A DNA stretch of 64,000 nucleotides, from assembly GCA_016718135.1 (NCBI GenBank), contig JADKEF010000003.1, positions 124,001 through 188,000 of the forward strand. The letters run 5' to 3'. Numbering within the stretch: the first letter of the stretch is position 1; every line of letters starts with the position of its first letter. The position numbers and the translations under genes are program-made. Of the stretch, positions 26,530 through 34,233 are shown one piece after another. The notes beneath the pieces were generated by a model. It did not search any database, was not told where the DNA came from, and was given only the letters and a program-made list of their open reading frames with translations. The stretch is from Acidobacteriota bacterium. GTDB taxonomy: Bacteria; Acidobacteriota; Blastocatellia; Pyrinomonadales; Pyrinomonadaceae.

Positions 26530-27156
26530 ATGGAATGGTTCTCAACATTAAGTCTCGCACTCGGCTCCGCTTGGACCTCCGGGATCAACCTGTATGCAAC
26601 GGTGACCGTGCTTGGACTGTTGCAAAAGTTTGGAGCGACGAAGCTGCCGGGCGGGCTGGACGCTCTCGATAATTGGTGGATCATCGGCGTTGCGGGCGGG
26701 CTGTATGCGGTCGAGTTTTTTGCGGACAAGATTCCGTATGTCGATAGCGTTTGGGATGTGGTGCATACGTTTATCCGCGTTCCTGCGGGTGCTGTTGTCG
26801 CGTACGCCGCGACGAATCAGCTTGATTCGAGCATCGCGATCCCGGCGACGTTGCTTGGCGGAACGTTTGCTTTCGCATCGCACGGCACAAAGGCTGCGGC
26901 CCGTATCGGAGCAAACTTCTCGCCCGAACCTGTCTCTAACTGGGCACTCTCATTTGTCGAAGACGGCATCGCCCTCGGCGGCGTCTTACTTGCCGTTTTC
27001 GCCCCGATGGTGATCGCTGCGGTCCTGATCATTTTCATTATCATCTTCATCTGGTTCTTCCCAAAGGTGTTTCGTGCCATCAAACGCCTCTTCATGGCTG
27101 TCGCGGCATTTTTCCGGGGCGATAGTTTTCAGGAGGTCGCACGCAAGGCCGGTTAG
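26530..27156 (+). CDS. DUF4126 family membrane protein
   Basis: 208 residues with about five hydrophobic segments. It opens with LALGSAWTSGINLYATVTVLGLL and contains the family blocks VEFFADKIPYVDSVWDVVHTFIRVPAGAVV and GTKAAARIGANFSPEPVSNWALSFVED. The C-terminus is a long hydrophobic helix (VIAAVLIIFIIIFIWFF) followed by a basic cytoplasmic tail. The DUF4126 family has no assigned function. A small two-helix protein gene follows after 4 bases and is probably co-transcribed. Confidence 0.85.
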   Translation: MEWFSTLSLALGSAWTSGINLYATVTVLGLLQKFGATKLPGGLDALDNWWIIGVAGGLYAVEFFADKIPYVDSVWDVVHTFIRVPAGAVVAYAATNQLDSSIAIPATLLGGTFAFASHGTKAAARIGANFSPEPVSNWALSFVEDGIALGGVLLAVFAPMVIAAVLIIFIIIFIWFFPKVFRAIKRLFMAVAAFFRGDSFQEVARKAG

Positions 27157-27160
27157 ATCT

Positions 27161-27361
27161 ATGGAACGTCTCTTTCAGATCCTGGCGGTGATCCTTGCCG
27201 GAGTCGCTGCCTATTTATATTGGGTCGGCAACAACGACTGGTTTTTCCTGTCGGCTGTTGCCGGCTCGGTCTCCTTTTTCCTGAGCATAAGGTTTCAGGT
27301 CAAAGATCGGCTCAAAATTCGTGAGGCCGAGCGATTGGCTGCGGAAGACGTTCAGGACTAA
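27161..27361 (+). CDS. Small two-helix membrane protein
   Basis: 66 residues from ATG 27161 (MERLFQILAVILAGVAAYLY). The longer frame to 27074 overlaps the DUF4126 gene and is rejected. Two hydrophobic helices (about residues 5-20 and 27-44) are followed by a charged tail KDRLKIREAERLAAEDVQD. No family was recognised. The 4-base and 11-base gaps to its neighbours suggest one transcript with the DUF4126 gene and the glycosyltransferase. Confidence 0.7.
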   Translation: MERLFQILAVILAGVAAYLYWVGNNDWFFLSAVAGSVSFFLSIRFQVKDRLKIREAERLAAEDVQD

Positions 27362-27372
27362 TCAAAACCAGC

Positions 27373-28632
27373 ATGTCACGAATCGTACTCTCGACAATGG
27401 GAAGCCTCGGCGATCTGCATCCGATGATGGCTCTCGGCCTTGAGCTTCGCCGTCGCGGCCACAGCGTCGTAGTCAACACGTGGCAAGGCTATCGTGAAAA
27501 GATAGTTGATAACGGCCTCGAATTCGTACCGCTTCGCCCTGACCTCGATCCGACCGACGGCGAACTCATCCGCAAAACAATGGATTCTGTGAAGGGCCCC
27601 GAGATGGTCATTCGCGAGATAATTTTGCCCGCCGTTAGCGATATGTACGAAGACATGCTCGCCGCTGTCGAGGGTGCGGACGTGTTTCTCAATGGCGAGA
27701 TCGTTTACCCAGCCGCTTCGATCGCCCAAACGACGGGCATTAAATGGATAACCACGAGCCTGTCGCCGCTCTGCATGTTCTCGTCCGAGGACCCAAACGT
27801 ATATCCGCAGGCGAGTTGGCTCTTTGAGGCCCTGCGGCCAATGCCGGTTGCCTTTCACGAGACGCTATTTCGCTTTATGCGTTGGACGATCAAAGATTGG
27901 TTCGAACCGTACAAGGCATTCCGCCGCGACCTCGGCCTCGATCCGGACCACGATCCGATCTTTACGGACAAATTCTCACCGCAGATGCATCTCGCAATGT
28001 TCTCCGCGGCTATCGGTAAACCGCAGCCCGATTGGCCGACGCCGACCATCCAAACCGGATTTTGCTTCTACGACGAGAGCGAGACGACAACCTTGCAGCC
28101 GGAACTCGCGGCCTTTCTCGACAACGGCGAACCGCCTATCCTTTTCACACTTGGTTCGGCGGCGGTTATGGATTCGCGTGATTTCTTCGACGAGAGTGCG
28201 AAGGCAGCAAAACTGCTTGGCCGACGTGCTGTTTTGCTTTATGGACGCGATCAACGATTGCCAACCGGTCTGAATGAAAATATCGTCGCTTTCGAATTCG
28301 CCCCGTATTCACAGGTCTTCCCGAAAGCCGCATGCGTGGTGCACCAGGCTGGCGTCGGCACGACGGGCCAAGTTTTGCGCGCCGGTGTTCCGCATTTGAT
28401 CATCCCTTTTAGTCATGATCAGCCGGATAATGCAGCTCGTTGCCGCAGGGCAGGAGTTGCGGAGATCATCTCACGCGACTCGTACAATGCCGATCGGGCC
28501 GCGTCGGCGCTTAAGAAGATATTGGCGGACGATCAATATCGAACCAATGCTCAACAGCTAAAAGCGATCGTTGACAGCGAACCGGGCACTACCGCCGCCT
28601 GCGACGCGATCGAAGGTGTTTTGCGCAAATAG
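27373..28632 (+). CDS. GT1-type glycosyltransferase (UGT/MGT-like)
   Basis: 419 residues with two Rossmann-like halves. The N-terminal acceptor domain begins MSRIVLSTMGSLGDLHPMMA, as in sterol and macrolide glucosyltransferases. The C-terminal nucleotide-sugar domain has ILFTLGSAAVMDSRDFFDES and the GT1 signature CVVHQAGVGTTGQVLRAGVP followed by PFSHDQPDNAARCRRAG, where His and Asp/Gln contact the UDP-sugar. The enzyme transfers a sugar to a lipophilic acceptor that cannot be named. It sits in the long plus-strand run 26.5-37.5 kb. Confidence 0.88.
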   Translation: MSRIVLSTMGSLGDLHPMMALGLELRRRGHSVVVNTWQGYREKIVDNGLEFVPLRPDLDPTDGELIRKTMDSVKGPEMVIREIILPAVSDMYEDMLAAVEGADVFLNGEIVYPAASIAQTTGIKWITTSLSPLCMFSSEDPNVYPQASWLFEALRPMPVAFHETLFRFMRWTIKDWFEPYKAFRRDLGLDPDHDPIFTDKFSPQMHLAMFSAAIGKPQPDWPTPTIQTGFCFYDESETTTLQPELAAFLDNGEPPILFTLGSAAVMDSRDFFDESAKAAKLLGRRAVLLYGRDQRLPTGLNENIVAFEFAPYSQVFPKAACVVHQAGVGTTGQVLRAGVPHLIIPFSHDQPDNAARCRRAGVAEIISRDSYNADRAASALKKILADDQYRTNAQQLKAIVDSEPGTTAACDAIEGVLRK

Positions 28633-28656
28633 CCGGAATCGCTAAAATAGTCATTT

Positions 28657-29328
28657 ATGACCAACATCGAGCAACTGCTTGAAAACAACAAGGGCTGGTC
28701 GCAAAGGTCTATCGAGGCAAATCCGCGATTCTTCGCTGATCTCGTCGACCAGCAAAATCCTGACTATCTCTGGATAGGCTGTAGCGACAGCCGCGTGTCG
28801 GCAAATGTCATCGTCGATCTCGATCCCGGCCTGATCTTCGTCCTCCGAAACGTCGCCAATCTCGTCAATCATACAGACATGAACTGCCTGTCGGTGATCC
28901 AGTTCGCTGTCGAGGTGCTGAAGGTGTCGCACATAGTAGTCTGCGGCCATTACGGCTGCGGCGGCGTGGCGGCTTCGGTGGACAACGATCGGCACGGTTT
29001 GATCGATAATTGGCTACGGCACATCAGAGACACGGCGAATCTACATGCGGCATTTCTCGAATCGATCGAAGACCCGGCCGAGCGTTTGAATAAACTCTGC
29101 GAGTTGAACGTCGCCGAGCAGGTGGTTAACGTTGGCGAGACCACGATCGTCCTAGACGCGTGGGATCGCGGCCAAGAACTGTCCATCCACGGGTGGATAT
29201 ATGGCCTAAAGGACGGCATCATACGCGATCTTCAGATCTCGATCAGCGGTGAGAACGACCTCAAAGATCTGCGAAATAAACTCCTATTTCACGACGAACG
29301 CCGCGAATCAGGTGCCGCATCTAAGTAG
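28657..29328 (+). CDS. Beta-class carbonic anhydrase
   Basis: Zinc enzyme interconverting carbon dioxide and bicarbonate, cytoplasmic, 223 residues. The zinc ligands are Cys42 in GCSDSRVSAN (with the Asp44/Arg46 dyad), and His98 and Cys101 in VVCGHYGCGGV. ILVHGWIYGLKDG-like ending SIHGWIYGLKDGIIRDLQIS is the family C-terminal block. It resembles E. coli Can in length. The gene lies 24 bases after the glycosyltransferase and 7 bases before the exported dikinase-like gene. Confidence 0.96.
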   Translation: MTNIEQLLENNKGWSQRSIEANPRFFADLVDQQNPDYLWIGCSDSRVSANVIVDLDPGLIFVLRNVANLVNHTDMNCLSVIQFAVEVLKVSHIVVCGHYGCGGVAASVDNDRHGLIDNWLRHIRDTANLHAAFLESIEDPAERLNKLCELNVAEQVVNVGETTIVLDAWDRGQELSIHGWIYGLKDGIIRDLQISISGENDLKDLRNKLLFHDERRESGAASK

Positions 29329-29335
29329 CCTAAGT

Positions 29336-31294
29336 ATGTTCTGTTCAAACAAGATAATTCGCTCCTTTGCTTGTGTCGCCCTTGTTGTCACGTCGTACTC
29401 ATTCGCCTCGGCGCAGATGTCGCGAAAGCCATCGCCGACACGCGAGCCGAAAGGTGCGATGGACAAGCGGCCCGATTCGTCAAAGAACTCGCTTGGCAAG
29501 GTCGCCTCGCAGGAAGATTTTGATGCGATCGCTCGCACCTATCATCAAGGAACGCCTTACGCGATGCCGCATGCGATGTTTGTCATCGACAGGCGAGCAA
29601 AAAACAAGATCTACTTCGTCAACTCGCAAAAGTATCGCTTTCACAAGGACTTTCTATTGGCGAATTATCTCGTCCCGCGTGGAGCCGACGTTTTCAAACC
29701 GATATACATCGAACAGGACCGTCGATTCATGGTCGGCACGATCGCTTGGCAAAAGACTGTCGATAAATTCACCTGGGAACTCTGGGAAGGCGACCTCGCT
29801 CCGCCCGCGATGATCAAGGCCGCGAACGACACGATCAACAAAGCTTTCTTCCAAAAGGTCTTTTACAAACCAAATTCGATCCGCCAGGAAGATGTCACCG
29901 CTGAAATCTCGATCGATCGCGTATTGCAGGACGAGCTGAACAAAAATCAGGAATATCTCGCCCTAAACACCGGCTCAGCCGTTGGCCGTATCCACATTAT
30001 TGATAAGCTCGACGACACGGTCGAGATCGGAGATAACGAGATCTTGGTTCTAAAAGAGCTGCCGATAAATCTGCCGCCTGTTCGCGGCATCATCATCGCG
30101 AAACCATCGTCGCCGCTCTCGCATATCAACATCCTCGCAAAGGGCTGGAACATTCCAAACGTCTATATCAAGGACGCGGACAAACTGTTTCGGGAATACG
30201 ATACATACGTTTTCAAGCTCGACGCGAGCCTGACCGACTACACGCTCAAACGAGCTTCCCAGGAGGACGTAAGGACAGGTTTCACTTCGCCGGATCAACA
30301 GATACCGCCAGTTGATCTCAAGACAACGACGCTCGCCGGAATCCGCGAGATGCGCAAAAAGGACAGCATCAAATATGGCTCGAAGGCGGCTAATCTCGGC
30401 GAAATGATAAACGGAAAGGTTGCCGGCATTTCGATTCCCGACGGATTCTCCGTGCCATTTCATTGGTACGAGAAGTTCATGCGGGACAACAAGTTCGATG
30501 CCATCTTGGAGGAGTATCTCGACGAGAACGACTTCATCCACAACCCGCGCGTTCGCCGCAAAAAGCTCGATGACCTGAGGGCGGCGATCCAGAACGGGAA
30601 GTTTGATGACACGCTGCGAGCCGAGATCATCGCACGTTGGCGGTCCCAGCTTGGCGGAAAACCAGTGTTTGTCCGTAGCTCATCGAACAGCGAAGACCTT
30701 CCAAATTTCAGCGGGGCCGGACTCTATTCGAGTGTCCCGAATGTCATCGAAGAGAACAAACTGATCGAGGCAGTCAAGAGAGTTTGGGGCTCGCTTTGGA
30801 AATTTGAGGCGTACGAGGCTCGCGTCCGTAATTACGTCAGCCAGACCGATGTGTACATGTCGGCTCTGATTCAGGTTGGCGTCGATATGGATAGGGGCGG
30901 CGTGATGATCACAAAGGATCCTTTCGACGACCGCAACAAGAATGCGGTTTACATCAGCGCGGTTTGCGGTCACAATTCTAAGGTAGTTGACAACGTCGGC
31001 CTGCCTGAGCAGATCTTGTTCAATCCGAAGTCGAATTCGGTGATCGTGATGACGCTCTCGCAGCAGGAGAATGCCCTTGCCTTCGACGAGAAAGGCGATC
31101 TTAAAGTGACGGCTGACAAATGCGCCGGAGCCAAGAAACGCGTGCTTACCGATCTGCAGGCGCGCAGTCTCGCCAAAGCCGCGATCGATATTCGCCGCGT
31201 ATTTGGCGGCAGTAAGGAACAGGACATTGAATGGGGATTGATGAACGGCAAGATCTACGTCGTTCAGTCACGACCCTTTATTGACAAGAAATAA
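29336..31294 (+). CDS. Exported PEP-synthase/glucan-dikinase-like protein with swapped domain order
   Basis: 652 residues from ATG 29336 (MFCSNKIIRSFACVALVVTS), with a signal peptide cleaved near FASAQMS. The frame to 29249 overlaps the carbonic anhydrase gene and is rejected. The middle contains a phosphohistidine-type domain with ELPINLPPVRGIIIAKPSSP followed by LSHINILAKGWNIPN (candidate His263). A PEP/pyruvate-binding ATP-grasp domain follows from GSKAANLGEM (about residue 348) through VRSSSNSEDLPNFSGAGLYSS (about 445) to EQDIEWGLMNGKIYVVQSRP at the end. In PEP synthase the order is reversed; His-domain before nucleotide domain is the order of plant glucan water dikinase. An export signal on an ATP-using enzyme is puzzling. 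The next gene starts 1 base after the stop. Confidence 0.8.
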   Translation: MFCSNKIIRSFACVALVVTSYSFASAQMSRKPSPTREPKGAMDKRPDSSKNSLGKVASQEDFDAIARTYHQGTPYAMPHAMFVIDRRAKNKIYFVNSQKYRFHKDFLLANYLVPRGADVFKPIYIEQDRRFMVGTIAWQKTVDKFTWELWEGDLAPPAMIKAANDTINKAFFQKVFYKPNSIRQEDVTAEISIDRVLQDELNKNQEYLALNTGSAVGRIHIIDKLDDTVEIGDNEILVLKELPINLPPVRGIIIAKPSSPLSHINILAKGWNIPNVYIKDADKLFREYDTYVFKLDASLTDYTLKRASQEDVRTGFTSPDQQIPPVDLKTTTLAGIREMRKKDSIKYGSKAANLGEMINGKVAGISIPDGFSVPFHWYEKFMRDNKFDAILEEYLDENDFIHNPRVRRKKLDDLRAAIQNGKFDDTLRAEIIARWRSQLGGKPVFVRSSSNSEDLPNFSGAGLYSSVPNVIEENKLIEAVKRVWGSLWKFEAYEARVRNYVSQTDVYMSALIQVGVDMDRGGVMITKDPFDDRNKNAVYISAVCGHNSKVVDNVGLPEQILFNPKSNSVIVMTLSQQENALAFDEKGDLKVTADKCAGAKKRVLTDLQARSLAKAAIDIRRVFGGSKEQDIEWGLMNGKIYVVQSRPFIDKK

Positions 31295-31295
31295 T

Positions 31296-31808
31296 ATGAA
31301 AAAACTATTTTTGATCGCCGGCTTCGCCGTTCTGACTGTTGGTTGTAACAACAACAGCCCGGTCCCAACCAACTCGACAGCCGCTAAGCCGTCCAACGAG
31401 AAACAGCAAACTGCCATCGCTCATTCGTCAGAAAAACAGACGCCTCCGGCAGCCCCGGCAGCCAACGGTGAAAAGTCGAAATGGACGCAGAGTGGCGACC
31501 CGATCGACACCGCTAAATTTGACGACGCGGTCACGGCCGCCAAGAAAGCTCTCGACGGCAAGCCGACCAATGCGGCGGCCCAGAAAGTTCTTGCCGACGC
31601 CTATTATGACCGTGCAGTTGCTTTGACCGATGCTCGCCAGTATGCCTCAGCTCTCGGTGATTACCGACGTGCGATCAAGCTCGACCCTTCAAATGCCGAT
31701 GCGAAGGAATGGGTCGACAAGATAATTATGATCTACGACGGACTCAAGAAAGCATATCCGTCCGAGGGAGAAGAGCCGCCGCCGTTACCATTCACGAAAG
31801 GTAAGTAG
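31296..31808 (+). CDS. TPR-type lipoprotein
   Basis: 170 residues from ATG 31296 (MKKLFLIAGFAVLTVGCNNN). The lipobox VLTVGC predicts lipidation at Cys17. A Ser/Pro/Ala-rich spacer to about residue 60 is followed by a TPR-like region (FDDAVTAAKKALDGKPTNAA, ADAYYDRAVALTDARQYASA, LGDYRRAIKLDPSNADAKEW) with roughly two repeats. It is placed between two other exported proteins with gaps of 1 and 3 bases, so it is likely a partner or assembly factor of the dikinase-like protein. Its function is unknown. Confidence 0.82.
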   Translation: MKKLFLIAGFAVLTVGCNNNSPVPTNSTAAKPSNEKQQTAIAHSSEKQTPPAAPAANGEKSKWTQSGDPIDTAKFDDAVTAAKKALDGKPTNAAAQKVLADAYYDRAVALTDARQYASALGDYRRAIKLDPSNADAKEWVDKIIMIYDGLKKAYPSEGEEPPPLPFTKGK

Positions 31809-31811
31809 CTT

Positions 31812-32201
31812 ATGAAGCGGATCACGTACTCATTCGCCGCTGCAGCGTTTGTTATGCTCGCGGGGTCCGCGGCGTATTCTCAAAAGCGGATCGAATTTGT
31901 GCGCGGTGCAACAAGCGCGGTGGTGACGGGCACGCTTAACGGGTATAACGACAAGCGTACTTTTGTTATAGAAGTTCGCCGCGGCCAAACCTTAACGACG
32001 GACTCGGTCGGCGCAAATCACATCACCATCTCGATCAAACCGCCACGTGGAGCTCGATACGAAGCGGACCTCGCAGCCAACTGCAACGACGAACATCGCG
32101 TTCGTCCAACCGCTGCGGGCGACTACGTTATCACCGTCACGGAGTGCAAAAAGGCAGACCGATGGCGTGGGCGTTTTCGTCTGCGCGTCGGCGTCCGCTA
32201 G
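31812..32201 (+). CDS. Small exported protein of unknown function
   Basis: 129 residues with a signal peptide (MKRITYSFAAAAFVMLAGSA, cleaved near AYSQ). The mature part looks all-beta: KRIEFVRGATSAVVTGTLNG, KRTFVIEVRRGQTLTTDSVG, GDYVITVTECKKADRWRGRF. It has two cysteines (NCNDEHR and TECKK) that may form a disulfide. It resembles inhibitor- or lectin-like small beta proteins exported by acidobacteria, but no family was recognised. It is the third gene of the exported cluster, 3 bases after the lipoprotein. Confidence 0.7.
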   Translation: MKRITYSFAAAAFVMLAGSAAYSQKRIEFVRGATSAVVTGTLNGYNDKRTFVIEVRRGQTLTTDSVGANHITISIKPPRGARYEADLAANCNDEHRVRPTAAGDYVITVTECKKADRWRGRFRLRVGVR

Positions 32202-32267
32202 ACAAAAACCGGCAAAGATAATTAAACTAAGTGTTTTGCTCCCACCTCCGGAGCGAACATAAGCTTT

Positions 32268-32831
32268 ATGGCACTTTCAGCAAACGATATAAGAAAAGGC
32301 ATGGTCATTGTTCACGAGGGAGCACCGGTCCGCGTGATGGAGTTTCATCATCACACCCCTGGCAACCTGCGTGCGATGGTTCAAGCGAGATTGAGAAATC
32401 TGATCACTGGTAACTCGTTCGAGTTCAGGTTTCGTTCAAATGACACGCTCGATCGCGTGGTTCTGGATCAGCAGAAGATGGAATACCTCTATTCCGACGG
32501 CTCGCATCATCATTTCATGAATAATGAGAACTACGAGCAGGTTCAGTTGACCGAGGATGAACTCGGCGACGCTGCTCAGTGGTTGATGCCGAACCTCACG
32601 ATCGAGGTCGAGTTTTACAACGGCACGCCGATCGGCGTCACACTGCCGGCAACGATGGATCTGACGATCACGCGCACCGATCCGCCTCTAAAAGGCGCGA
32701 CCGCATCGAACTCGAACAAGCCTGCGACGCTCGAGAATGGCGTAACAGTCTCGGTCCCGCCCTTCATCCTCGAAGGTGAAAAGATCCGCGTTAACCCGAC
32801 CGAAGCCAAGTATCTCGAACGGGTAAAATAA
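32268..32831 (+). CDS. efp: Elongation factor P
   Basis: Translation factor that relieves stalling at polyproline. At 187 residues it has three beta-barrel domains: SANDIRKGMVIVHEGAPVRV (KOW-like), KMEYLYSDGSHHHFMNNENY, and the C-terminal GVTVSVPPFILEGEKIRVNP. The loop that enters the ribosome reads HHHTPGNLRAMVQARLRNL. By alignment with E. coli VKPGKGQAFARVKLRRL, the tip residue is Asn33 where modifiable Lys34 or rhamnosylated Arg would be expected. A proline-rich window (PPPP in the kinase-like and AtpZ-like proteins) agrees with a need for EF-P. The start ATG 32268 has only a weak upstream GGAG. Confidence 0.95.
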   Translation: MALSANDIRKGMVIVHEGAPVRVMEFHHHTPGNLRAMVQARLRNLITGNSFEFRFRSNDTLDRVVLDQQKMEYLYSDGSHHHFMNNENYEQVQLTEDELGDAAQWLMPNLTIEVEFYNGTPIGVTLPATMDLTITRTDPPLKGATASNSNKPATLENGVTVSVPPFILEGEKIRVNPTEAKYLERVK

Positions 32832-32912
32832 GTTACCGAAGTTTCAAAGTACCAGAGTTGCGGAGTTGAAGATCTAACTCTGGTACTCTGGTACTTCGTA
32901 ACTTCGTAACTT
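32830..32912. repeat. Intergenic imperfect palindrome (AAGTTACGAAGTACCAGAGT family)
   Basis: AAGTTACCGAAGTTTCAAAG and TACCAGAGTTGCGGAGTT on the left pair with AACTCTGGTACTCTGGTACT and TCGTAACTTCGTAACTT on the right, around GAAGATCT. Units of about 9-10 bases are repeated in tandem within each arm. It fills the whole efp-waaA gap and ends 1 base before the waaA start codon. Confidence 0.85.
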
Positions 32913-32913
32913 A

Positions 32914-34233
32914 ATGTATTTCCTCTACAGCATCGTCCTCACGCTAGGTTTCCTCGTGCTCTTGCCGAGGTTTGCCTTTGACGCGCTGTTTAAGGGGAAA
33001 TATGCTGCCGGATTTACGCAGAGGCTGGGATTCCTGCCAAAATTTGACGCTCGCGGACGAAAGGTCGTGTGGCTCCATTGCGTATCCGTCGGCGAGGCAA
33101 ATGCCGCACGGCCGCTTGCCGAAGCTATCAAACGTGACTTTCCGCATCTTTGTCTGATCGTCTCGACAACCACACGAACCGGACAAGAACTTGCTCGCAC
33201 GGCATTTGCCGGTACCGCGGATCTCGTCTTCTACTTCCCTTTCGACTGGCGTTGGACAGTTCGCCGCGTGCTGCGACGTCTGACGCCGTCGGTCGTTCTG
33301 CTGATGGAGACCGAGATCTGGTTCAACTTCATCCGCGAGGCATACAAAAGCAAAGCTCACATCGCCATCGTCAACGGCCGCCTGTCGGAGCGTTCGCTCA
33401 CGCGGTACACCAAGATCAAACGCTTCATGAAACGTATTTTCGGCTATGTCCAGCTTGCTCTGATGCAGGACAAGGCCGACGCGACGCGGATCATGGCTCT
33501 CGGTGCACGAGCAAGCAAGGTCAAGGTGACGGGCAATCTCAAATTCGATCACGACATCGAATCGGTTGATAGCTCGTTGACCAGCGAATTTCGCAGGCGT
33601 TTTGCCATCTCGCCCGATGAACCGCTCATAATCGCCGCAAGCACGCATTCGCCCGAGGAAAAATGGATACTCGATGCGTTCAAGCAAGTCTGGAAAGCGT
33701 CCGGCACAAATTTGCCTCGCCTCATGCTTGTACCACGCCATCCTGAGCGTTTTGCTGAGGTCGCCGAGCTTGTTAAAGCATCCGGATTCGCTTGGGCAAG
33801 GCGTAGCGAAACGCCTTCAAGCCGCGACCAGGCGGCCGAGGTGATCTTGCTTGATAGTATCGGCGAGCTTCGAGCTGCGTATCCGCTCGCCGAGATCGTC
33901 TTCGTCGGCGGCAGCTTAATTCCACACGGCGGTCAGAGTATTTTTGAACCTGCGGCCGCCGGGCGAGCGATCGTAACCGGAGCGAACACAGCGAATTTTG
34001 ATGCGGCGGTCAAGGAATTTCTCGAGAAAGAAGCTCTCATCCAACTTCCCGCGTCCAAAGGCGACGCTATCGTTACCGATCTCGTCAACGCATTTACTGA
34101 TCTCCTCATCGACAGCAAACGACGTCAGTCGCTCGGCTCGCACGCATTGTCCGTCATGGAAACCAATCGCGGAGCGGTCAGCCGGACGGTCGAATATCTC
34201 ACGCCGCTCTTCGGAGGCCGCGAAAAGTTGTGA
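32914..34233 (+). CDS. waaA: 3-deoxy-D-manno-octulosonic acid (Kdo) transferase
   Basis: GT30 enzyme that adds Kdo from CMP-Kdo to lipid A precursor on the inner face of the cytoplasmic membrane. 439 residues. There is one N-terminal membrane anchor (YSIVLTLGFLVLLPRFAF), then WLHCVSVGEANAARPLAEAI, the catalytic-base region SVVLLMETEIWFNFIREA, the domain linker VKVTGNLKFD, and the CMP-Kdo-binding half with LVPRHPERF and FVGGSLIPHGGQSIFEPAAAG. All are canonical. Its presence means the organism makes Kdo-containing lipopolysaccharide. The start follows a palindrome directly. The stop overlaps the next gene (GTGA). Confidence 0.96.
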   Translation: MYFLYSIVLTLGFLVLLPRFAFDALFKGKYAAGFTQRLGFLPKFDARGRKVVWLHCVSVGEANAARPLAEAIKRDFPHLCLIVSTTTRTGQELARTAFAGTADLVFYFPFDWRWTVRRVLRRLTPSVVLLMETEIWFNFIREAYKSKAHIAIVNGRLSERSLTRYTKIKRFMKRIFGYVQLALMQDKADATRIMALGARASKVKVTGNLKFDHDIESVDSSLTSEFRRRFAISPDEPLIIAASTHSPEEKWILDAFKQVWKASGTNLPRLMLVPRHPERFAEVAELVKASGFAWARRSETPSSRDQAAEVILLDSIGELRAAYPLAEIVFVGGSLIPHGGQSIFEPAAAGRAIVTGANTANFDAAVKEFLEKEALIQLPASKGDAIVTDLVNAFTDLLIDSKRRQSLGSHALSVMETNRGAVSRTVEYLTPLFGGREKL

